Source of the DNA: Umezawaea endophytica
GTDB lineage: Bacteria > Actinomycetota > Actinomycetes > Mycobacteriales > Pseudonocardiaceae
DNA length: 46,224 nt
Assembly (NCBI RefSeq): GCF_025061645.1
Contig: NZ_JANYMP010000019.1
Span: 149,697 to 195,920, forward strand
Direction: 5' to 3'
Part shown: positions 30,230-38,152 of the stretch, piece by piece
Numbering within the stretch: position 1 is the stretch's first letter
Layout of the letters: the number at the start of each line of letters is the position of its first letter
Made by a program: the position numbers and the translations under genes
Notes under the pieces: model-generated
The model's database searches: none
Told to the model about the DNA's origin: nothing
What the model saw: only the letters and a program-made list of their open reading frames with translations

Positions 30230-31804
30230 GTGGAGGGCAGACCGCCACTGGCGAGCGAGAGACCAGGACCTATACGGGTCGACACACCCCCGGCGCGCAA
30301 GCGCTCGACCACGCTCCGCGCACTGCTCATCACGGGGCGCTCCTTCCTGGCTCTGCTGTCCGCCGCTGTGATGGTGGTCACCTGGTACGGCTGGAACTTC
30401 CTGCGCACGCTCGACCAGGGCACGGCGACGACCGACGTGATCGCCGCGCAGGTGGGCGAGGAGCCGGGCGGCGTCGGGCGCAAGCCGCTGGACGGCGCGG
30501 TCGACATCCTGATGGTCGGCATCGACAGCCGCGTCGACATGCAGGGCAACCCGCTGGCGCCGGAGGTGCTCGACCTCCTCAGCGGTGGCGTCGCCGACGG
30601 CGAGATGAACACCGACACGATGATCCTGGTGCACATCCCGGTCGACGGCACCCGCGCGCGGGCGTTCTCGTTCCCGCGCGACTCCTACGTGGAGATCGCG
30701 GACGGCTTCGGCAAGCACAAGCTGAACTCCGCGTTCGCCCGGCAGAAGAACACCGTCGCGGAGGAGCTGGCCGCGCAGGGCGCGGACCAGACCAGGATCA
30801 ACACCGAGTCCACGACCGCGGGCCGCAAGACGCTCATCAAGACCATCGAGAACCTCACCGGCGGCGCCGTCACCATCGACCGGTACGCCGAGGTGAACCT
30901 GGCGAGCTTCTACGAGGTCACCAAGGCCATCGGGGGCGTCGAGGTCTGCGTGAACCAGGCCACCAGCGACTACAAGTCCGGCGCGAACTTCGTCGCGGGC
31001 CCGCAGACGATCGAGGGCGCGCTGGCGCTGTCGTTCGTGCGGCAGCGCGAAGGCCTGCCCGGCGGCGACCTCGACCGCATCGCCCGGCAGCAGGCGTTCA
31101 TCGGCGCGCTGGCGAAGAAGGTCCTGTCGACCGGCATGCTCACCAACATCGACCAGCTCGACGCGCTCGTCTCGGCGGTGCAGAAGTCGGTGGTGCTGAG
31201 CGCGGGCTGGGACATCACGACGTTCGCCGAGCAGATGCAGGGCCTGGTGAGCGGCAACATCGAGTTCCGCACGATCCCGGTCGGCGACACGATGGACACC
31301 TACGGTGACGGCAACGTGCTCCAGGTCGACCCGGCGAAGGTGAAGAACTTCATCAAGAACCTGGCGAGCGACGAGAGCGCGGCGCCCGGCACCTCGGCGT
31401 CGAACACCCCGGTCACGGCGAACGACAAGGTGACCGTGCAGGTGTACAACGCGTCGGGGACCGCGAGGCTCGCGGCGACCGTGCTGGACACGTTGGTGGG
31501 CAAGGGTTACCTGCGCGGCCAGGCGCTCTCGGCCGCGACGCTCCTCGACTCGACGGTGATCCGCTACGCGCCCGGCGACAAGGCCGTCGCGGAGAAGCTC
31601 TCGAAGGAACTCGCGGGCGCGGCGGTCGAAGAGGACGATTCGCAGACCAGGAACCAGCTCTCGGTCTACGTGGGATCGGACTACAACCCCGTGCAGGACC
31701 GGTCGGACCCCGCGGGCACGCCCGGCACGTCGGTCCCCGGCTCGCCGACCTCGTCCGCCGCTCCCCCCGCCATCACCGCGGGCGGGCTTGTCTGCGTGAA
31801 CTGA
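30230..31804 (+). CDS. LytR-CpsA-Psr (LCP) ligase with LytR_C domain
   Basis: Membrane-anchored protein of 524 residues, expected to transfer lipid-linked glycan onto peptidoglycan (Lcp1/Rv3267-like). A basic cytoplasmic N-terminus is followed by one transmembrane helix (about 43-62, FLALLSAAVMVVTWYGW). The LCP domain (about 90-340) has DILMVGIDSR, SFPRDSYVEI, LNSAFARQ, and FVRQREGLPGGDLDRIARQQ, including the Asp and Arg residues that bind the pyrophosphate. A C-terminal LytR_C domain (about 400-500, VTVQVYNASGTARLAATVL) and a Pro/Ser tail follow. GTG at 30230 has GGGGGAGG 8 bp upstream. Head of the LCP-LCP-TIGR03089 run. Confidence 0.92.
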   Translation: MEGRPPLASERPGPIRVDTPPARKRSTTLRALLITGRSFLALLSAAVMVVTWYGWNFLRTLDQGTATTDVIAAQVGEEPGGVGRKPLDGAVDILMVGIDSRVDMQGNPLAPEVLDLLSGGVADGEMNTDTMILVHIPVDGTRARAFSFPRDSYVEIADGFGKHKLNSAFARQKNTVAEELAAQGADQTRINTESTTAGRKTLIKTIENLTGGAVTIDRYAEVNLASFYEVTKAIGGVEVCVNQATSDYKSGANFVAGPQTIEGALALSFVRQREGLPGGDLDRIARQQAFIGALAKKVLSTGMLTNIDQLDALVSAVQKSVVLSAGWDITTFAEQMQGLVSGNIEFRTIPVGDTMDTYGDGNVLQVDPAKVKNFIKNLASDESAAPGTSASNTPVTANDKVTVQVYNASGTARLAATVLDTLVGKGYLRGQALSAATLLDSTVIRYAPGDKAVAEKLSKELAGAAVEEDDSQTRNQLSVYVGSDYNPVQDRSDPAGTPGTSVPGSPTSSAAPPAITAGGLVCVN

Positions 31805-31890
31805 GCCTCTGTTCGGCCAAGAAGTCCACCTGAGGGGTCACCCGCTGGTTAGCCTTGGTGTTCACCCCTGTTCGCACCGAGGAGGACGTC

Positions 31891-33069
31891 TTGAGGGCTG
31901 CCCTGACCGTGACCGTGCGCGTGCTGGTCGCCCTGCTGTCGGCGGCCGTGCTCGCGGGCTCGGGGTACGGCTGGGCGACCTTGAAGCGGGTGCAGGAGAG
32001 CGTCAACACGACCGACGTGCTCGCCGACCTGTCGACAGTGCCGAACGCCCCGCCGGTGCTGGACGGCGCGACGGACATCCTGCTCGTCGGCAGCGACAGC
32101 CGCACCGACGCGCAGGGCAACCCGCTGCCCGCCGACGTGCTGCGCCAGTTGCGCACGGAGGCGTCCGACGGCCTGAACACGGACACGATCATCGTGCTGC
32201 GCGTCCCGCACGACGGCGGGAAGGCCACGGCCATCTCGATCCCGCGCGACACCTACGTGCCGATCCCGGACATCGGTGAGGACAAGATCAACGGGGCGTA
32301 CGGGCTGACGAAGTACGCCACCGTGCAGCGGCTGGAGAACGAGGGCGTCGGCGACCGGTCCGAACGCGAGAAGCAGGGCGACCAGGCCGGTCGGCGGGCG
32401 CTCATCCAGGTCGTGCAGGAGCTGACCGGGGTCCGCGTGGACCACTACGCGGAGATCAACCTCTACGGCTTCTACCTGCTCACCCAGGTGATCGGCGGCG
32501 TCGAGGTGTGCCTCAACGCGGGCACCAGCGACCCGGCGTCCGGCGCGAACTTCGGCGCGGGGCGGCAGCGGGTCGACGGCGGTGACGCGCTCGCGTTCGT
32601 GCGGCAGCGCAACCTGCCCGGCGGCGACCTGGGTCGGATCCGGCGGCAGCAGGTGTTCCTGTCGGCCGCCGTCACCGAGCTGCTGTCCGCGGGCACGTTC
32701 ACCGACCAGGGCAAGCTCACCGGGCTGCTGGACGCGGTCACCAAGTCGATCGTGGTGGACGAGAAGCTCGACCTCGTGACGCTCGCCCAGCAGGCGAGGG
32801 GCGTCGCGGGCGGCAACGTCGAGTTCGCCACCATCCCGGTGGTCGACGTCAACGCCCGCAGCGACAAGGGGCAGAGCATCGTGAAGGTCGACGTGGCCGC
32901 GGTGAAGGCGTTCGTGGGGCAGCTACTCGGCCCCACGCTGGTGCCCGGCACCACGACCACGGTCCCGAGTGCCGCCCCGAGCCCGACCCAGCGGGTGGCG
33001 GGTGGCAAGGTGGTCGGTCTGGACGGCGCACGACGGGTCGTCCAGCCGGAAGTGCCTTGCGTCGACTAG
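31891..33069 (+). CDS. Second LCP-family ligase, without LytR_C
   Basis: Paralogue of the preceding gene, 392 residues. One transmembrane helix (about 9-28), then an LCP domain with DILLVGSDSRTD, SIPRDTYVPI, KINGAYGLTKY, GGVEVCLNAGTSD and FVRQRNLPGGDLGRIRRQQ. It stops shortly after the LCP domain with a Thr/Pro-rich segment and has no LytR_C domain. TTG at 31891 is chosen because GGAGG lies 5 bp upstream and the predicted membrane helix follows quickly; the frame opens at 31855. Two linked LCP proteins suggest different acceptor or glycan choice. Confidence 0.9.
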   Translation: MRAALTVTVRVLVALLSAAVLAGSGYGWATLKRVQESVNTTDVLADLSTVPNAPPVLDGATDILLVGSDSRTDAQGNPLPADVLRQLRTEASDGLNTDTIIVLRVPHDGGKATAISIPRDTYVPIPDIGEDKINGAYGLTKYATVQRLENEGVGDRSEREKQGDQAGRRALIQVVQELTGVRVDHYAEINLYGFYLLTQVIGGVEVCLNAGTSDPASGANFGAGRQRVDGGDALAFVRQRNLPGGDLGRIRRQQVFLSAAVTELLSAGTFTDQGKLTGLLDAVTKSIVVDEKLDLVTLAQQARGVAGGNVEFATIPVVDVNARSDKGQSIVKVDVAAVKAFVGQLLGPTLVPGTTTTVPSAAPSPTQRVAGGKVVGLDGARRVVQPEVPCVD

Positions 33070-33082
33070 GAGATGCACCACT

Positions 33083-33799
33083 GTGAGCGTCACCGAAGCT
33101 CTGTTCGCGCCGCTGCTGGCCGCCGGGCCTGGGCGACCGCTGATCACCCACTACGACGACGCGGACGGTTCGCGGGTCGAGCTGTCGCGGGCCACCGTCG
33201 CCAACTGGGCCGCCAAGACGGCCAACTGGCTGCGGGACGAGCACGACGTCGAGCCCGGTGACCGGGTCGCCGTGCTGCTGCCCGCGCACTGGCAGACGGC
33301 CGGGGTCCTGCTGGGCTCCTGGTGGTGCGGGGCGGTCGTGGTGGACGACCCCGTCGGCGCCAAGGTCGCGTTCGTGGCGCCGGGAGGTGCGGCCGAAGGG
33401 GCCGACGTGGTGGCCGTCGCCTCGCTGCACCCGATGGGCCTCGGCCTGCGCGGGCAGGAGCTGGGCGGCGCGGTCGACTTCCTCGACGACGTCCGCGTCC
33501 ACGGCGACGACTTCACCCCGTACGGCCCGACCCCCGGCGACGCGCCCGCGCTCGGCAAGTCCACTGTGGACGACATCGTCGCGGAAGCCCGCACCCGCGC
33601 GGAGACCCTCGGCATCGGCCTCGACACGCGGGTGCTGTCCACTGTGGAGTGGGACCTGCCGGACGGTCTGCTCAACGGGCTGCTCGCCGTGCTCGCGGGC
33701 GGGGGCTCGCTCGTGCAGTGCAGCAACCTGAACGCGGACCTGCTGCCCGCGCGCAGGCTCAGCGAGAAGACCACCGTGGAACTGGGCGGCGCGGCCTAG
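33083..33799 (+). CDS. TIGR03089 family protein (truncated acyl-adenylate ligase-like)
   Basis: Protein of 238 residues similar to the TIGR03089 family, which sits beside LCP genes in actinobacteria (Rv3268). PLITHYDDADGSRVELS and TANWLRDEHDVEPGDRVAVLLPAHWQT resemble the N-terminal lobe of AMP-binding ligases, but the YTSGTTGxPK loop and the C-terminal lobe are absent, so it is probably not an active ligase. GTG at 33083 has AGGAG 10 bp upstream; it lies 13 bp after the LCP stop. Function unknown. Confidence 0.85.
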   Translation: MSVTEALFAPLLAAGPGRPLITHYDDADGSRVELSRATVANWAAKTANWLRDEHDVEPGDRVAVLLPAHWQTAGVLLGSWWCGAVVVDDPVGAKVAFVAPGGAAEGADVVAVASLHPMGLGLRGQELGGAVDFLDDVRVHGDDFTPYGPTPGDAPALGKSTVDDIVAEARTRAETLGIGLDTRVLSTVEWDLPDGLLNGLLAVLAGGGSLVQCSNLNADLLPARRLSEKTTVELGGAA

Positions 33800-33854
33800 G
33801 CCCCACGTCGTTTTCCCGCCGGACAAAGGACTTCGGCTCGGCCACGCTGAGGTC

Positions 33855-34595
33855 ATGAACAAGATCGAGGGCAAGGTCGCACTGGTCACCGGCGGCAGCC
33901 GCGGCATCGGCGCCGCGGTGGCCGTGCGGTTGGCGCGACAAGGTGCCGACGTGGTGCTGACCTACGAGAACGACGAGGACAGCGCCGCGTCGGTGGTGGG
34001 TCGCGTCGAGGCGGCGGGACGGCGGGGGCTGGCCGTGCGGACGGACAGCGCCGACGTCGACGCCGTGACGGGCGTGGTGGAGCGGACGGTCGAGGAGTTC
34101 GGCGGGATCGACGTCCTCGTCAACAACGCGGCCGTGTTCCACTTCGCCCCGCTGGAGGAGTTGGGGCCCGAGGAGTTCGACCGCACGGTGGCGGTGAACG
34201 TGCGGGCGCCGTTCGTGGCGGCACGGGCGGCCGTGCCGCACATGCGCGGCGGCGGGCGGATCATCAGCATCGGCAGCAACATGGCCGAGCGGGCCGCGTT
34301 CCCCGGCTTCAGCCTGTACGCCATGAGCAAGACGGCGCTCGTCGGCCTGACCAAGGGCCTGGCGCGGGAGTTGGGGCCGAGGGGCATCACGGTGAACCTC
34401 GTCCACCCCGGCCCGACCGACACCGCCGCGAACCCGGCCGACGGCCCGATGGCCGACGTGATCAGGAGCTTCACCGCGCTCGGCCACTACGCCACGGCGG
34501 ACGACATCGCCGCGACCGTGTCCCACCTGGCCGGACCGGACTCCCGGTACACCACCGGCGCGGTGATCAACGTCGACGGCGGGTTCGCCGCCTAG
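33855..34595 (+). CDS. SDR-family oxidoreductase
   Basis: Classical short-chain dehydrogenase of 246 residues: TGGSRGIG (12-19) binds NAD(P), NNAAVFHFAP (about 90) is the NNAG equivalent, Ser of SIGSNMAER (about 138) with YAMSK (about 154-158) forms the catalytic triad, and INVDGGFAA closes the protein as in FabG-like members. The substrate is not predictable. ATG at 33855 preceded by TGAGG. Its stop codon overlaps that of the convergent VC0807-like gene in CTAG. Confidence 0.9.
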   Translation: MNKIEGKVALVTGGSRGIGAAVAVRLARQGADVVLTYENDEDSAASVVGRVEAAGRRGLAVRTDSADVDAVTGVVERTVEEFGGIDVLVNNAAVFHFAPLEELGPEEFDRTVAVNVRAPFVAARAAVPHMRGGGRIISIGSNMAERAAFPGFSLYAMSKTALVGLTKGLARELGPRGITVNLVHPGPTDTAANPADGPMADVIRSFTALGHYATADDIAATVSHLAGPDSRYTTGAVINVDGGFAA

Positions 34596-35176
34596 TCGTG
34601 CTGGCGCTTGGCGTACGCGCGGGTCACGACGACGAGCACCCCGACCACGAGCACGGTCAGCAGCGGTGACCCGACCACCATCACGTCGACCGGCAGCGCG
34701 TACGCCAGCGGCACCCGCAGCGCGGCGTCGAACAGCAGGCCCGCGCCCCACAGGAGCGTGGCGAAGCGGACCGTGCGCCGCACCGCGGGCGACTCGCGGT
34801 ACCGCTCCTCGACCACGGGCGCGGTCTTCGCCACGAACGCCAGCAGCAGCGGCCTCCCGGCGAACAGCGAGCCGAGGAACACCAGTCCCAGCGCCAGGCT
34901 GATCAGGGAGTCCTTGGCGATCACGAACCGCGCGTCACCCGTCAGGAACAACGTCAGCAGCCCGAAGGCGAACAGCCCGAGCATGAGGGCCGCGACCGCG
35001 TCGACCCGGCGGCTCCGCACGATCCCGGCGAGCAGCAGCACACCGGACACCGCACCGCCCGCGGCGAGCGCGACCCAGTCGCTCACACCGAACCCGCGCA
35101 GCAGGTAGTAGCCGCCGACGGGCAGGGCGAGGTCGAGCAAGAGGGTCGGCAGCAGCGACCTGATCCGGCTGTTCAC
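34592..35176 (-). CDS. VC0807-family integral membrane protein
   Basis: Protein of 194 residues with about six hydrophobic helices: LLPTLLLDLALPVGGYYLLRG at the N-terminus, VALAAGGAVSGVLLLAGI, LGLFAFGLLTLFLTGD and a C-terminal VGSPLLTVLVVGVLVVVT. The pattern, including AGRPLLLAF between helices, matches the VC0807/septation-protein-A-like family of unknown function. GTG start at 35176 has no strong ribosome site. A strong hairpin lies upstream, separating it from doxX. Confidence 0.75.
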   Translation of the reverse strand: MNSRIRSLLPTLLLDLALPVGGYYLLRGFGVSDWVALAAGGAVSGVLLLAGIVRSRRVDAVAALMLGLFAFGLLTLFLTGDARFVIAKDSLISLALGLVFLGSLFAGRPLLLAFVAKTAPVVEERYRESPAVRRTVRFATLLWGAGLLFDAALRVPLAYALPVDVMVVGSPLLTVLVVGVLVVVTRAYAKRQHD

Positions 35177-35190
35177 GAGGGCGGACGTTA

Positions 35191-35219
35191 GCCGTGGGGG
35201 CCTTCGCGGCCCCCACGGC
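35191..35219 (-). terminator. Strong hairpin after the DoxX gene
   Basis: GCCGTGGGGGCC (35191-35202), loop TTCGC, GGCCCCCACGGC (35208-35219): a perfect 12-bp stem starting 7 bp beyond the DoxX stop on the minus strand. No U-tract. Confidence 0.65.
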
Positions 35220-35225
35220 GTCGCC

Positions 35226-35645
35226 TCAGGCGGGCACGGACTCCCGCGACCGCGACCTCAGCAGGAACCGGTCGACCGAGTACGCGCCGCCGTTGAAGCC
35301 CAGCGCCAACGCGCCCACCCCCAGCACCAGCACCAGTTGGTAGCCGTTGGGCGCCAGCATCCCGTTCGACAGGTGCACGAGCACCAGCGCGCCCGCCATG
35401 TCGAGCGCCAGCAGCACCCCCGCAACCGGCAGTGCCGCGCCGACCAGCAGCAGCGCACCGCCCACCAGTTCCACGACCGCCGCGAACCAGGCCGACGCCG
35501 TGGCCGCGGGGACTCCCATCTGCACGAACGACGCGGCCGTGCCGTCCATGCCGTACTCGAAGAACTTCTGCCAGCCGTGGGCGATGAACACCGCACCCAG
35601 GCCCAGTCGTCCGATCAGTGCAGCCGAATCCCGCACGCGCTCCAT
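35226..35645 (-). CDS. DoxX-family membrane protein
   Basis: Four-helix membrane protein of 139 residues. LIGRLGLGAVFIAHGWQKFF with AASFVQMGVP is the DoxX/SURF4-like signature, followed by LVGGALLLVGAALPVAGVLLAL and a final helix. DoxX proteins are linked to redox homeostasis in some actinobacteria; here no partner is adjacent. ATG at 35645 has GGGGAG 7 bp upstream and excludes a longer, unsupported frame (to 35786). An 18-bp palindrome upstream suggests local repression. Confidence 0.85.
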   Translation of the reverse strand: MERVRDSAALIGRLGLGAVFIAHGWQKFFEYGMDGTAASFVQMGVPAATASAWFAAVVELVGGALLLVGAALPVAGVLLALDMAGALVLVHLSNGMLAPNGYQLVLVLGVGALALGFNGGAYSVDRFLLRSRSRESVPA

Positions 35646-35661
35646 CGAAACACTCCCCGAT

Positions 35662-35679
35662 TCGTTCGTATTTGAACGA
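35662..35679 (-). promoter_or_regulatory. Palindromic operator upstream of doxX
   Basis: TCGTTC-N6-GAACGA (35662-35667 and 35674-35679), perfect arms, 17 bp upstream of the DoxX start codon. The form resembles sites for MarR/HxlR/TetR-type dimers; the regulator is unknown. Confidence 0.45.
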
Positions 35680-35699
35680 CACTCTAAGGAAGCGGAACG

Positions 35700-35731
35700 G
35701 CGTTTCGGATGGATTCGAGCTGTCGAAACGC
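35700..35731. promoter_or_regulatory. Inverted repeat GCGTTTCG / CGAAACGC
   Basis: Perfect 8-bp arms at 35700-35707 and 35724-35731. A related GCGTTT at 35748 and AAACGC at 35767 continue the pattern. It lies in the 211-bp gap between doxX and the lipoprotein gene. Confidence 0.35.
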
Positions 35732-35806
35732 TGTCAGCATTGGGCAAGCGTTTGCGCGCCGGGCAGAAACGCGAAAGCGGTGACACTGCTCACCAGCACC
35801 GATGTT

Positions 35807-35826
35807 TGTCACCTGATCGGGTGACA
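35807..35826. promoter_or_regulatory. 20-bp palindrome upstream of the lipoprotein gene
   Basis: TGTCACC-TGATCG-GGTGACA: perfect 7-bp arms around a near-palindromic GATC core, 31 bp upstream of the lipoprotein ATG. It looks like a repressor or activator site. Confidence 0.45.
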
Positions 35827-35856
35827 GTCGTAACCCTCGACCGCTTCCCGGTCGAC

Positions 35857-36351
35857 ATGGACACCATGCGCACACCACTGCTCCTGGCCGCCGTGGTGCT
35901 CCTGGTCACCGCTTGCGGCAAGGGCCGACCCACCGGCATCGAACCGACCACCGCGATCCCACCGGCGGTCCCCGTCGTGCTCACGTGGGACGGCGACGGC
36001 ACCAGTTCCGGCGTCCACGTCAAGGTGGGCAGGCCGGTCGCGGTCGGCGAACCGGTCATCGGCGTCGACGGCAAGCCCGATCCGGCGTTCCGGTTCGTCG
36101 AGGTGCCCGTGACCGCGGACAACAAGACCGACGAGAAGGCCCGACTGTCGTTCTCCGGCCGCGTGGGGACGAAGGAGGTGCTGTGGAAGGCGAACAACTC
36201 CGTCACTGAGGCACCGGCAGCCGAAACGACGACCACGACCGCCCGGTTCAGGGTGCCGGTCGACGCGGAGGACCTGACCGTCGAGGTACACGCGAACGTC
36301 AGCGGTGCCGTGACGACCAACCGGTTGACGTTCAAGGGACCGCTGACCTGA
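35857..36351 (+). CDS. Putative secreted lipoprotein, unknown function
   Basis: Protein of 164 residues. MDTMRTPLLLAAVVLLVTAC is a lipoprotein signal peptide with lipobox VTAC (Cys20), so the mature protein should be lipid-anchored outside the membrane. The rest (GIEPTTAIPPAVPVVLTWDG, VEVPVTADNKTDEKARLSF, and VEVHANVSG near the end) is rich in beta-strand-forming Val/Thr and recalls a small Ig-like domain, but no family is recognised. ATG 35857 or 35866 both fit the signal peptide; no strong ribosome site. A bidirectional terminator follows. Confidence 0.7.
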   Translation: MDTMRTPLLLAAVVLLVTACGKGRPTGIEPTTAIPPAVPVVLTWDGDGTSSGVHVKVGRPVAVGEPVIGVDGKPDPAFRFVEVPVTADNKTDEKARLSFSGRVGTKEVLWKANNSVTEAPAAETTTTTARFRVPVDAEDLTVEVHANVSGAVTTNRLTFKGPLT

Positions 36352-36352
36352 G

Positions 36353-36383
36353 GGGCGTGGCCCCCGAGACGGGAGCCACGCCC
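36353..36383. terminator. Bidirectional hairpin between convergent genes
   Basis: Outer arms GGGCGTGGC (36353-36361) and GCCACGCCC (36375-36383), inner CCCG-AGA-CGGG, with a single mismatch between them: 13 base pairs in total. It lies just after the lipoprotein stop and 16 bp past the fadE25 stop. Confidence 0.7.
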
Positions 36384-36399
36384 TTCGGGCCGTGAAGCC

Positions 36400-37563
36400 C
36401 TAGCCCTTGAGCAGCGCGCGCGACATCACGACGCGCTGGATCTGGTTGGTGCCTTCATAAATCTGGGTGATCTTCGCGTCGCGCATCATCCGCTCCACCG
36501 GGAAGTCGCGGGTGTAGCCCGCGCCGCCGAACAACTGCACGGCGTCGGTCGTGACCTCCATGGCCACGTCGGATGCGTAGCACTTGGCGGCGGCGGTGAT
36601 GAAGCCGATGTTCGGTTCGCCCCGTTCGGCCTTGGCTGCGGCCACGTAGACCATGTGGCGGGCGGCTTCGATCTTCATCGCCATGTCGGCCAGCATGAAC
36701 TGCACGCCCTGGAACTCGGCCACGGCCTTGCCGAACTGCTTGCGGTCCTTGACGTACGCGATGGCGGCTTCCAGCGCGCCCTGCGCGATGCCCACGGCCT
36801 GCGCGCCGATGGTCGGGCGGGTGTGGTCGAGGGTGCGGAGGGCGGTCTTCAGGCCGGTGCCGGGGTCGCCGATGAGGCGGTTCGCCGGGATGGTGCAGTT
36901 CTCGAAGTGGATCTCGCGGGTGGGTGAGCCCTTGATGCCCAGCTTGCGCTCCTTGGAGCCCACGACGAAGCCGGGGTCGTCCTTGTGGACGGCGAACGCG
37001 GAGATGCCGTTGGACTTCTTCTCCGCCTTGGGGTCGGTGACCGCCATGACGGTGTACCAGGTGGACTCGCCCGCGTTGGTGATCCAGCACTTGGTGCCGT
37101 TGAGCACCCAGTGGTCGCCGTCGAGCAGGGCGCGGGTGCGCATGGAGGCGGTGTCCGAACCGGCCTCGCGCTCGCTGAGCGCGTACGACGCCATGGCCTC
37201 GCCGGAGGCGATGGACGGCATGACGAGCTGCTTCAGCTCCTCGGACGCGGACAGCAGGATCGGCATGGTGCCGAGCTTGTTGACCGCCGGGATCAGCGAC
37301 GAGGACGCGCAGACGCGGGCCACCTCTTCGATGACGATGCAGGTGGCGACGGAGTCGGCGCCCTGGCCGTCGTACGCCTCGGGCACGTGCACGGCGTTGA
37401 AACCGGACTTGACCAGCGCGTTGAGCGCCTCGACCGGGAAGCGCTCGTTCTCGTCGACGTCGGCGGCGTGGGGTGCGATCTCCTTGTCGGCGAGCGAGCG
37501 GACGGCTTCGCGCAGCGCGTCGTGCTCCTCGGCGAGCTGGTACGTGCCGAAGCTCGGGTCCAC
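36400..37563 (-). CDS. fadE25: Acyl-CoA dehydrogenase
   Basis: FAD enzyme of 387 residues that introduces the alpha-beta double bond into an acyl-CoA; very similar in layout to mycobacterial FadE25 and short/branched-chain acyl-CoA dehydrogenases. Signatures: SYALSEREAGSD (about 125-137), WITNAGES (about 160), RKQFGKAVAEFQ and the C-terminal IYEGTNQIQRVV with the catalytic Glu. GTG at 37563 has GGAGG at 6-bp spacing. The conserved order fadE25-purE-purK matches M. tuberculosis Rv3274c-Rv3276c, but a strong hairpin isolates it from purE. A 19-bp palindrome sits directly upstream of the ribosome site. Confidence 0.93.
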   Translation of the reverse strand: MDPSFGTYQLAEEHDALREAVRSLADKEIAPHAADVDENERFPVEALNALVKSGFNAVHVPEAYDGQGADSVATCIVIEEVARVCASSSLIPAVNKLGTMPILLSASEELKQLVMPSIASGEAMASYALSEREAGSDTASMRTRALLDGDHWVLNGTKCWITNAGESTWYTVMAVTDPKAEKKSNGISAFAVHKDDPGFVVGSKERKLGIKGSPTREIHFENCTIPANRLIGDPGTGLKTALRTLDHTRPTIGAQAVGIAQGALEAAIAYVKDRKQFGKAVAEFQGVQFMLADMAMKIEAARHMVYVAAAKAERGEPNIGFITAAAKCYASDVAMEVTTDAVQLFGGAGYTRDFPVERMMRDAKITQIYEGTNQIQRVVMSRALLKG

Positions 37564-37572
37564 TTGTTACCT

Positions 37573-37591
37573 CCCAGTAGGGCCTACTGGG
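37573..37591 (-). promoter_or_regulatory. Palindromic operator upstream of fadE25
   Basis: CCCAGTAG (37573-37580), GGC, CTACTGGG (37584-37591): perfect 8-bp arms overlapping the upstream edge of the GGAGG ribosome site, 10 bp from the GTG. A bound dimer would block transcription or ribosome access. Typical for TetR-type regulators of fatty-acid genes; the regulator is unknown. Confidence 0.5.
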
Positions 37592-37619
37592 ACGATGTTA
37601 GCGCGCGTTCACATGCCAA

Positions 37620-37659
37620 CGCACGGGTGCCTTTCGACACGTCGGAAGGCACCCGTGCG
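37620..37659 (-). terminator. Very strong hairpin after purE
   Basis: Starting at 37620 a 14-nt arm (CGCACGGGTGCCTT) pairs with 37646-37659, and the stem continues inward through one T-G pair and CGA/TCG to a CACG loop: 18 pairs. It begins 4 bp past the purE stop on the minus strand and insulates fadE25 from the purKE transcript. Confidence 0.75.
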
Positions 37660-37663
37660 CCCG

Positions 37664-38152
37664 CTAGAGCGCCTTCTGCAACGCCGCGTCCTTGTCGAGC
37701 ACCATCTGCTCGAGGTCCGCCTGGAACGTCGCGACGCGCTCCTGGAGCGCGGGGTCCGACGCGGCGAGGATGCGCACGGCCAGCAGGCCCGCGTTGCGGG
37801 CGCCGCCGACGGCCATCGTGGCGACCGGGATGCCCGCGGGCATCTGCACGATCGACAGCAGCGAGTCCATGCCGTCCAGGTACTTCAGCGGCACGGGCAC
37901 GCCGATGACCGGCAGCACGGTGGTCGAGGCGACCATGCCGGGCAGGTGGGCCGCGCCGCCCGCGCCCGCGATGATCGCCCGGAGGCCCCGACCGGCGGCC
38001 GAGCGCGCGTAGTCGATCATCCGCTGCGGGGTCCGGTGCGCCGACACCACGCTGACCTCGTACGGCACGTCGAACTCGGCGAGCGCCTCGGCGGCGGCCT
38101 TCATCACCGGCCAGTCCGAGTCGCTTCCCATGATCACGCCGACCTGCGTCAC
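37664..38152 (-). CDS. purE: N5-carboxyaminoimidazole ribonucleotide mutase
   Basis: Class I PurE of 162 residues, which moves the carboxyl group from N5 to C4 in de novo purine synthesis. [10 protein letters not shown] (8-17), SAHRTP (about 47), [12 protein letters not shown] (about 74) and [15 protein letters not shown] (about 118) are the active-site segments. GTG at 38152 overlaps the purK stop (GTGA), and GGAGG lies within the end of purK, so PurK and PurE are translationally coupled as expected for successive steps. Confidence 0.95.
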   Translation of the reverse strand: MTQVGVIMGSDSDWPVMKAAAEALAEFDVPYEVSVVSAHRTPQRMIDYARSAAGRGLRAIIAGAGGAAHLPGMVASTTVLPVIGVPVPLKYLDGMDSLLSIVQMPAGIPVATMAVGGARNAGLLAVRILAASDPALQERVATFQADLEQMVLDKDAALQKAL

